NCBI RefSeq assembly: GCF_024708915.1
Contig: NZ_JANJXQ010000112.1
Location: 1-9,571, forward strand
DNA length: 9,571 bases
From: Thiobacillus sp.
GTDB lineage: Bacteria > Pseudomonadota > Gammaproteobacteria > Burkholderiales > Thiobacillaceae
Reading direction: 5' to 3'
The position numbers and the translations under genes were made by a program. The notes beneath the pieces were generated by a model. It made no database searches. It was not told the DNA's origin and worked only from the letters and a program-made list of their open reading frames with translations. Of the stretch, positions 1 through 4,850 are shown one piece after another; position 1 is the first letter of the stretch, and each line of letters begins with the position of its first letter.

Positions 1-791
1 GTCATGAGGTTGGAGATGGGCGTGCGTAATTCGTGCGCGATGTTGGAGGAAAACTCCGAAAGCCGGCGAAAGGCGTCATCGAGGCGGACCAGCATGGCGT
101 TGAAGGCGGCGGCAAGCGGCATGAGTTCGGCCGGCAGGCCCGCAGACGGCAGGCGCGCGCCCAGACGTTCGGCGGAGATGCCCGCCACCGTGTCGGTGAC
201 CTTGCGCAGCGGCGAGAGACCCCATCGGGTCACGGCCCAGCCGAGGCTGGCGGTGGCCAGGGCTGCCAGCGCGATGGCTATACCCAGGACCGAGCGGAAT
301 GTGTCCATGAAAAGCTCATGGTGCTGGATGTCCTGTACCAGCGCCACGATGTACGGCGTGCCGTCGCCCGCCGTGATCGATGCGGCGATTCCCCGGTTGC
401 TCACGCCGTTTTCCTGCCATTGGTGCAAGCTTCCTTCGGCGCATGCTGCCGGCCGGGTCTGGCAGGTTTGCAACAGCCTGTGCGGGAAATCAGCCCCCGA
501 AGTCGCGAACCAGATGTTTCCTGCCTGATCCGTTACGACGACGGCGAGTCCATGATGCCCGACCAGGGCGTCGTCCAGCTGCTGCGGCAGGCGATCCAGT
601 TCCCCCTGGCTGGAGGCATGCCGGAACAGATTCTGGATGAGATCAAGCTTGCCATTCAGCTCGTGGCGATCCTCCTCCTCGAAGTGCGCTTCCACCGCCT
701 GCGTCAGGACATAGGCCGTTGCGAGCAGGACCAGCGATGCGGCGACTGCGAAGAGCAGGCTGATCCGGGTGGTCAGCGACAGGGCCTTCAT
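1..791 (-). CDS. cusS: Sensor histidine kinase, CusS/CopS type (partial, C-terminus cut by window edge)
   Basis: This is the inner-membrane sensor kinase of the copper/silver two-component pair. I translated it by hand from the ATG at 791-789, giving 263 complete codons before the window ends. TM1 spans about residues 10-30, a periplasmic sensor about 31-165, TM2 about 167-188 and a HAMP segment (WGLSPLRKV...) about 189-240. The H-box SSNIAHELRTPISNL follows, with phospho-acceptor His253. The CA/ATPase domain lies outside the window. The start is supported by GGAGGA at 801-806, nine bases upstream, and by an ATGA overlap with the regulator stop, implying translational coupling. The sensor has H36-F37 and H157-H158, placed like E. 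coli CusS His42-Phe43 and His176. It lacks the E. coli Met/His-rich loop and instead has Cys110 and Cys117. The family call is firm; the metal specificity (Cu/Ag) comes from context. Confidence 0.93.
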   Translation of the reverse strand, partial: MKALSLTTRISLLFAVAASLVLLATAYVLTQAVEAHFEEEDRHELNGKLDLIQNLFRHASSQGELDRLPQQLDDALVGHHGLAVVVTDQAGNIWFATSGADFPHRLLQTCQTRPAACAEGSLHQWQENGVSNRGIAASITAGDGTPYIVALVQDIQHHELFMDTFRSVLGIAIALAALATASLGWAVTRWGLSPLRKVTDTVAGISAERLGARLPSAGLPAELMPLAAAFNAMLVRLDDAFRRLSEFSSNIAHELRTPISNLM

Positions 792-1480
792 CAGGCCCGA
801 TCCTCCAGGCCGTTTTCCAGCACATAGCCCATGCCTCGCACGGTGTGGATGAGTTTGGACTCGAAGCCGTCGTCGATCTTGAGCCGCAGCCGGCGTACCG
901 CCACGTCGATCACATTGGTATCCGAGTCGAAGTTCATATCCCAGACCTGGGAGGCGATCAGACTGCGCGGCAGCACTTCGCCCTGGCGGCGGAGAAACAG
1001 CTCCAGCAGGGAAAATTCCTTGGCGGTCAGGTCGATCCGGCGGCCGGAGCGCGTGGCGCGGCGCCGCAACAGATCGAGTTCGAGGTCGGCCACTCGGAGG
1101 ACGGCGGCGTCCAGACCGGCATGTCCGCGGCGCACCAGAGTCCGCACCCTGGCCAGCAGTTCCGCGAAGGCGAAGGGCTTCACCAGATAGTCGTCGGCCC
1201 CCAGTTCCAGCCCCTTGACCCGGTCTTCGACCTGGTCGCGTGCGGTCAGGAACAGCACCGGCACTTCGACGCCGGCGCGGCGCAGGCCTTCGAGCACCTG
1301 CCAGCCATTGAGCCCGGGAAGCATCACGTCGAGGATGATCAGGTCGTAGTGCGCTTCCTTGGCGAGCTCAAGGCCTTCCCAGCCCTCGCGGGCGAGGTCC
1401 GCGACGAATCCGGCCTCGGTCAGGCCCTGTTTCAGGTAAGCGCCCGTCTTGGGCTCGTCTTCGACGATCAGGATCTTCAT
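791..1480 (-). CDS. cusR: Heavy-metal response regulator, CusR/CopR type (OmpR family)
   Basis: This 229-residue DNA-binding response regulator has the usual OmpR-family length. The receiver domain spans about residues 1-115. Acidic residues are in VEDEP, the phospho-acceptor is Asp51 in [10 protein letters not shown], the switch Thr is Thr79 in LFLTARD, and the conserved Lys is Lys101 in YLVKPF. A winged-helix output domain follows at about 130-223, ending with the typical [11 protein letters not shown]. The phrase [19 protein letters not shown] is characteristic of the CusR/CopR/CzcR metal-response group. It is transcribed away from copI and precedes cusS with a four-base overlap. No good Shine-Dalgarno is visible upstream of the ATG at 1480, so it may be weakly translated or leaderless. 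It probably activates copI and the cus operon through the boxes at 1541-1554 and 2516-2529. Whether it responds to Cu/Ag rather than Zn/Cd/Co is inferred from the neighbouring genes. Confidence 0.95.
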   Translation of the reverse strand: MKILIVEDEPKTGAYLKQGLTEAGFVADLAREGWEGLELAKEAHYDLIILDVMLPGLNGWQVLEGLRRAGVEVPVLFLTARDQVEDRVKGLELGADDYLVKPFAFAELLARVRTLVRRGHAGLDAAVLRVADLELDLLRRRATRSGRRIDLTAKEFSLLELFLRRQGEVLPRSLIASQVWDMNFDSDTNVIDVAVRRLRLKIDDGFESKLIHTVRGMGYVLENGLEDRA

Positions 1481-1540
1481 GTATATGGCGGCAGATCGAG
1501 CGGCTCATCCTGCCACACAAATCGCCACGGATGGCGCGGA

Positions 1541-1554
1541 TTACGGGTTTGTAA
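1541..1554. promoter_or_regulatory. Candidate CusR/CopR operator between cusR and copI
   Basis: The sequence TTACGGGTTTGTAA is an imperfect palindrome. Extended by one base on each side it has perfect 5-bp arms, ATTAC at 1540-1544 and GTAAT at 1551-1555. Half-site spacing equals the E. coli CusR box core (TGACAA-NN-TTGTCA). It lies in the divergent region 1481-1666, so it could serve both the cusRS and copI promoters. Plausible hexamers toward copI are TTCATG at 1568-1573 and CAGGAT at 1589-1594, but both are poor matches and their 15-bp spacing is short, so I do not call a promoter. Nothing else is recognisable in this intergenic stretch apart from the copI ribosome site. Confidence 0.55.
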
Positions 1555-1666
1555 TGTGCGGGTCAGCTTCATGTCTGCCTTGGGCGCACAGGATGCCAAG
1601 GGCGCCACCGCTTGCAAATCTCTGCGCTGCGGTGCCCCCACTCAACCATCATTCGAGGAATCCAGA

Positions 1667-2152
1667 ATGAAACCCGGCATGCTGCTCGCGACATTCGCAT
1701 TGGCTGTGACAAGCAGCGTTACCCAGGCCCATGGTGATGCAAAGCATCAGGGGACCGCCACGTCGCCGCAGGAACAGACACCGTGGGGCATCGCCGGATA
1801 TGCCGGCCCCACGGTGCGCACTGTGTCCATCGTCATGAGTGACACCATGCGTTTCGCGCCGGACGACATCCCGGTCAAGCAGGGTGAGACCGTCCGGTTT
1901 GTGCTGCGGAACGAAGGCAGGATGCTGCATGAAATGGTCATCGGGACAAAGACATCGCTGGAAGAACACGCAGCGCTGATGCGCAGGTTTCCCGACATGG
2001 AGCATGGTGAGCCCTACATGGCGCATGTCGCAAAGAGCGAGAGCACAGAGATCGTCTGGCGTTTCAACCGGGCCGGGGAGTTCAGCTTTGCCTGCCTGAT
2101 ACCGGGCCACTATGAGGCAGGGATGGTGGGACGGATTACCGTGCGGCCCTGA
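1667..2152 (+). CDS. copI: Periplasmic cupredoxin, copper-resistance protein CopI type
   Basis: This 161-residue secreted blue/green-copper protein is thought to bind or buffer copper in the periplasm and to support copper tolerance. A signal peptide covers residues 1-21 (hydrophobic core MLLATFALAV, likely cleavage after TQA), leaving a His-rich mature start (HGDAKHQ). A single cupredoxin fold covers about residues 50-161. All type-1 copper ligands are visible: His88 in MLHEMVIG, then Cys143, His148 and Met153 in CLIPGHYEAGM. The stretch with EEHAALM, FPDMEHGEPYMAHV and WRFNRAGEF matches what I remember of the CopI family. The ATG at 1667 is chosen because GAGGA at 1655-1659 sits seven bases upstream and because it opens a clean signal peptide; the same frame is open further upstream only as an antisense shadow of cusR. 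It stands alone on the plus strand, probably under CusR control. Confidence 0.93.
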   Translation: MKPGMLLATFALAVTSSVTQAHGDAKHQGTATSPQEQTPWGIAGYAGPTVRTVSIVMSDTMRFAPDDIPVKQGETVRFVLRNEGRMLHEMVIGTKTSLEEHAALMRRFPDMEHGEPYMAHVAKSESTEIVWRFNRAGEFSFACLIPGHYEAGMVGRITVRP

Positions 2153-2212
2153 TGTCCTGGGCGCCTGCGCGAACATGCCGCCGGGTGTTGCAGACCGCCG
2201 GCCTCGATGGGT

Positions 2213-2431
2213 TCAATTCATGCCGCGCTTCATGGCGGCGAGGTCAACCACGCTGCAGCTGGTTTTCCGCGTGGCCAGACACGCGTCGCCGCCGGGGTGA
2301 TGCTCAAACGAACAGGACCGTGCCTGCAGCATCGCCCAGTCGTCCTGCGCGTAGGCCTGGGGCGGCAGATTCGGCGGAAAGTAGACGCAACCGAAGCAGA
2401 GCTCGGCGGGTCCGGTGCGGTTTTCGTTCAT
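2213..2431 (-). CDS. Small cysteine-rich protein of unknown function
   Basis: This 72-residue ORF lies on the minus strand between copI and cusF. I do not recognise a named family. Five cysteines are present: Cys12 and Cys15 in LCFGCVYFPP (a CxxC), then Cys40, Cys51 and Cys59, the last in ATRKTSCSVVDL. The middle reads like a compact conserved domain (NLPPQAYAQDDW, SCSFEHHPGGDAC). There is no signal peptide or membrane segment, so it would be cytoplasmic. Support for coding: 59 of the 72 codons end in G or C by my count, the normal bias of a GC-rich genome. AGGA, the likely ribosome site, lies seven bases upstream of the ATG at 2431. The protein-like cysteine pattern also argues against a random shadow. 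It converges on copI and diverges from cusF, with the second regulator box upstream of both. A metal-binding or Fe-S role is possible but only a guess. Confidence 0.6.
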   Translation of the reverse strand: MNENRTGPAELCFGCVYFPPNLPPQAYAQDDWAMLQARSCSFEHHPGGDACLATRKTSCSVVDLAAMKRGMN

Positions 2432-2515
2432 GCGGGTGTCCTGTCTCCAAATAACGGGCAAAAGCATCAGCCTCGTCCCGCCGGCGCTGCATGCGGTGCC
2501 GGGCGCCAGCCAAGA

Positions 2516-2529
2516 TGACACGAATGTAA
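2516..2529. promoter_or_regulatory. Candidate CusR/CopR operator upstream of cusF
   Basis: The sequence TGACACGAATGTAA reads TGACA-N4-TGTAA, an interrupted palindrome with one mismatch in the 5-bp arms. It has the same 14-bp size and the same right half-site (TGTAA) as the box at 1541-1554, and its left half (TGACA) matches the E. coli CusR half-site. It lies 113 bases before the cusF start and 84 bases from the divergent Cys-rich ORF. Downstream are TTGCCG at 2543-2548 and CATACT at 2564-2569, a weak possible promoter with a short 15-bp spacing. The remainder of 2432-2642 shows nothing else apart from ribosome sites. Confidence 0.5.
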
Positions 2530-2642
2530 CCCATCCGTCAGCTTGCCGTGATGAAGCGCCTTCCATACTGGCGTCATTCATCAGCAGGATTTCCCTGCGA
2601 CGCCGTCGCTGGGCCCTGAATCCGATGCCGAAAGGAGTATGC

Positions 2643-2975
2643 ATGAGAAAGAACCTCACCCTGACCGCCTTGCTCATGGGCCTTGGCCTGGGCCTGCCGG
2701 CCTGGGCCGATACCCAGCATGCGACGTACGTGAAAACGGCAGCGCAGACGGTTGCCCTGTCCGAGGGGGTGGTGAAGAAAATCGACAAGGCGCAGAACAA
2801 GCTCACGATCAAACACGGTCCGCTGGAAAACCTCGACATGCCGGGCATGACCATGGTTTTCCGCGTGCAGGATGCCGGCTGGCTCGATCAGGTCAAGCCC
2901 GGCGACACCATACGGTTCCAGGCTGAAAGGGTGAACGGTGTGCTCGCCGTGACCCGGCTCGAGATCGTTCAATAA
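2643..2975 (+). CDS. cusF: Periplasmic Cu(I)/Ag(I)-binding metallochaperone CusF
   Basis: This 110-residue periplasmic chaperone should carry Cu(I)/Ag(I) to the CusCBA pump. The signal peptide is residues 1-22 (LTLTALLMGLGLGLPAWA, cleavage before DTQ). A CusF-type small beta-barrel covers about residues 38-109. The metal motif is His58 in IKHGP followed by DMPGMTM with Met66, Met69 and Met71. By alignment with E. coli CusF (His36, Trp44, Met47, Met49), the two thioether ligands and the His are kept, but the Trp position is Met66. The start at 2643 is set by a strong AAAGGAG at 2631-2637 with a five-base spacer and by the signal peptide; an out-of-frame ATG at 2639 is ignored. It is the first gene of the plus-strand operon, and the next gene starts 21 bases after its stop. 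Confidence 0.93.
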   Translation: MRKNLTLTALLMGLGLGLPAWADTQHATYVKTAAQTVALSEGVVKKIDKAQNKLTIKHGPLENLDMPGMTMVFRVQDAGWLDQVKPGDTIRFQAERVNGVLAVTRLEIVQ

Positions 2976-2996
2976 CCCAACTTCGAGGAGCGATTC

Positions 2997-3470
2997 ATGC
3001 AGGCAATGCAACGTACCACCCTGATGTTTTCCCTGGCCGCCGCTATGGTGCTGTCCGCCGCCGCGCGCGCCGAGAGTAGCCATCATCCGGAGCAGGCTCC
3101 GGCGGCGGCGTCTGCAGCGGCCCAGGCCAAGCCGGCGACAGCCGCCGACATGCGGGCGCTGCGCGAGCGCATGCAGGAAATGCGCCGTACGCGCGACCCC
3201 GCCCAGCGCATGCGGATGATGGAAACGCAGATGAACCAGATGGATGCCGTGATGAAGAACATGGAGGCTGGCTGCCCGATGGCCGGTCAGGCGCCGGGCA
3301 GCATGGGCATGATGGGGGGCGGCATGGGCATGATGGGCGGTCAGGGCATGTCCGGCAACGGCGACATGATGAACCGGCGCATGGAGATGATGGAAAAGCG
3401 CATGGACATGATGCAGATGATGATGCAGAAAGGCATGCCGCCGCCACCCACCGCAACACCGGCCAAATGA
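2997..3470 (+). CDS. Methionine-rich secreted protein of unknown function, probable Cu(I)/Ag(I) binder
   Basis: This 157-residue protein has no family I can name. The signal peptide ends near residue 25 (LSAAARA, then ESSHHPEQ). The mature part of about 132 residues contains 30 methionines by my count, plus a His pair at its start and one cysteine (Cys93 in AGCPMAG). Order of regions: an Ala/Pro-rich stretch (about 26-50), a likely charged Met-rich helix (about 51-90), a glycine-methionine repeat (about 101-118, built on GMGMMGG), a second Met-rich helix (about 124-147, MEMMEKRMDMMQMMM) and a Pro-rich tail. Methionine thioethers are soft ligands typical of periplasmic Cu(I)/Ag(I) proteins, so storage or delivery to CusCBA is a reasonable inference. 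GAGGAG at 2985-2990, six bases upstream, fixes the start. It sits between cusF and cusC on the same strand, with tight spacing to cusF. Confidence 0.85.
   Translation: MQAMQRTTLMFSLAAAMVLSAAARAESSHHPEQAPAAASAAAQAKPATAADMRALRERMQEMRRTRDPAQRMRMMETQMNQMDAVMKNMEAGCPMAGQAPGSMGMMGGGMGMMGGQGMSGNGDMMNRRMEMMEKRMDMMQMMMQKGMPPPPTATPAK
3301..3337 (+). repeat. Short direct repeat encoding Gly-Met motif
   Basis: The 16-base unit GCATGGGCATGATGGG occurs twice, at 3301-3316 and 3322-3337, a period of 21 bases (seven codons). It lies in frame inside the Met-rich gene and encodes two copies of a SMGMMGG / GMGMMGG motif. This suggests growth of the Met-rich linker by in-frame duplication, and the copy number may vary between strains. 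Confidence 0.85.
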
Positions 3471-3572
3471 GGAATGGCGCAGCGGGTGGCCGTCCATTCC
3501 GCCGCTGAAATTCAACAGGCAGGAATCCACCGGAGCGGATGGGCACGCCGGTCGCGTAGTTGCGGGGGGCAC

Positions 3573-4850
3573 ATGAGAAGAACGTCTGGCGCGCGGCGGC
3601 GCCTGTGGGCCATTGTGGCCTCAATCCTGGCTTTGCCGACCTGGGCACAGGAACTCCCGCTGCCGGGGGGAAGCGTCGATTCGCTCCTCGCGTACGCCCG
3701 GGAACACAATCCTGAATACGCGGCAATGCGCCTGGAAGCGGACGCCGCGGGCGAACGCGTGGCATCGTCATCGGCCTTGCCCGACCCGAAATTCCGCATC
3801 GAGCTGCGGGACATCACCCGATTCGGCGAACAAAGCCCGAGCCTGTCTCCGGGCAATGTGGGCAGCACCCGCTATCTGCTGACGCAGGATGTCCCCTGGT
3901 TCGGCAAGCGTGCGCTGAAACGGCAGGTGGCGGAACTCGATGCCGAGGGCGTCAGGGGGCAGGCCATGGGGAACTGGGCGGAACTCTCGGCCCGCATCAA
4001 AGCGGCCTATGCCCAGCTGTACTACGTGCACCACAACGAGCGGGTTACGCGTGAAGTCCTCGATCTCCTGTCGCGTCTGGAAAAGATCGCCCAGGTGCGC
4101 TACGCCGGCGGCCTGTCGGCCCAGCAGGACGCCATCCGGGCCCAGGTCGAGCAGACCGGCATGAAGACCGAACTGATCTCCCTCGAGAACGAACGCCGCC
4201 AGCTTCAGGTTCGCATGAATGCCTTGCTTGCCCGCCCTGCCGGCGCGCCGCTGGACGAGCCGGGAGTGTTGCGGCCTGTGCCCATCGCGGCGAAGCTCGA
4301 TCATTCCGCACTCGAGGCACGCGTCCGCGCCCGCAATCCGCAATTGTTTACCGAGGCGGCGCGCATCCGGTCGGCTGAAGCAAGCCGTGACCTCGCCTAC
4401 CGGAACCGCTACCCGGATTTCAATCTGGGCGTGTCTCCCATCCAGTATCAGAGCGCGGTGAGGGAATGGGAGCTGATGCTCGAACTCAACCTGCCCTTGC
4501 AGCAAACCTCACGCCGCGCCCGGGAGCGCGAATCGGAATCCCTGCTGCGCGCCGCCAGGGCGCGCGCGGAAGCGGCTTCCAACCAGATTCTCGCCGAGCT
4601 CGCCGGGCATCTCGCCGCTATCGAGGCGGCGCGCCGCACCGACACGCTGATCGCCAGCAGCCTGCTGCCGCAGGCCGGGCTTACCTTCCGGGCCGCGCTG
4701 GCAGGCTACGAAAACGGCCGTCTCGATTTCGCCACGCTACTGGACGCGCAGCGCCAGACCCTGCAGGCAAGGCTGGGCCAGCTCAAGGTCCAGGTCGAGA
4801 TCCAGGTACGGCTGGCGGAAATCGAGCGACTGCTGGGGGACGATCTATGA
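3573..4850 (+). CDS. cusC: TolC-family outer membrane factor of the Cus efflux pump
   Basis: This 425-residue outer-membrane channel is the exit duct of the tripartite CusCBA pump. A signal peptide covers residues 1-25 (MRRTSGARRR, then LWAIVASILALPTWA). Two OEP repeats follow, roughly residues 35-215 and 235-425. Helical motifs typical of TolC family members include YAREHNPEYAAMRLEA, DVPWFGKRALKR, the periplasmic helices around QVRYAGGLSAQQDAIRAQVE, RYPDFNLGVSPIQ and the C-terminal AGYENGRLDFATLLDAQRQ. Unlike E. coli CusC there is no lipobox cysteine, so it is not expected to be lipidated. The ATG at 3573 is preferred over the in-frame ATG at 3474 because it begins a proper signal peptide. 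Its ribosome site is poor (a G-run at 3564-3569, three bases before the ATG). A 102-base gap separates it from the Met-rich gene. It ends in an ATGA overlap with cusB. Confidence 0.93.
   Translation: MRRTSGARRRLWAIVASILALPTWAQELPLPGGSVDSLLAYAREHNPEYAAMRLEADAAGERVASSSALPDPKFRIELRDITRFGEQSPSLSPGNVGSTRYLLTQDVPWFGKRALKRQVAELDAEGVRGQAMGNWAELSARIKAAYAQLYYVHHNERVTREVLDLLSRLEKIAQVRYAGGLSAQQDAIRAQVEQTGMKTELISLENERRQLQVRMNALLARPAGAPLDEPGVLRPVPIAAKLDHSALEARVRARNPQLFTEAARIRSAEASRDLAYRNRYPDFNLGVSPIQYQSAVREWELMLELNLPLQQTSRRARERESESLLRAARARAEAASNQILAELAGHLAAIEAARRTDTLIASSLLPQAGLTFRAALAGYENGRLDFATLLDAQRQTLQARLGQLKVQVEIQVRLAEIERLLGDDL

Noticed and set aside
845..1666. Upstream in-frame extension of copI over the cusR region
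   Set aside because: The extension is antisense to cusR; the clear ribosome site and signal peptide place the true copI start at 1667.
1554..1670. Possible 38-residue Cys-containing leader peptide ending at the copI start
   Set aside because: It starts inside the candidate operator, has no ribosome site, and has the low-quality Pro/Ala/Arg composition of a chance frame, though the overlap of its stop with the copI ATG was tempting.
2222..2239. Possible hairpin GCCGC...GCGGC after copI as a terminator
   Set aside because: It has only a 5-bp stem, no T-run follows, and it lies inside the Cys-rich ORF. I see no convincing terminator in the window.
2304..2534. Second minus-strand frame (76 codons) overlapping the Cys-rich ORF
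   Set aside because: It is Arg-rich and shadow-like with no recognisable motif, and it would cover the candidate operator. The other frame has better codon bias and a protein-like cysteine pattern.
2415..2642. Longer cusF with 76 extra N-terminal residues
   Set aside because: The ATG at 2643 has an AAAGGAG site at the right distance and begins a standard signal peptide; the extension overlaps the regulator box.
3474..3572. Earlier in-frame ATG for cusC at 3474
   Set aside because: It would put 33 charged residues ahead of the signal peptide, and the ATG lies only three bases after the previous stop without a spaced ribosome site.
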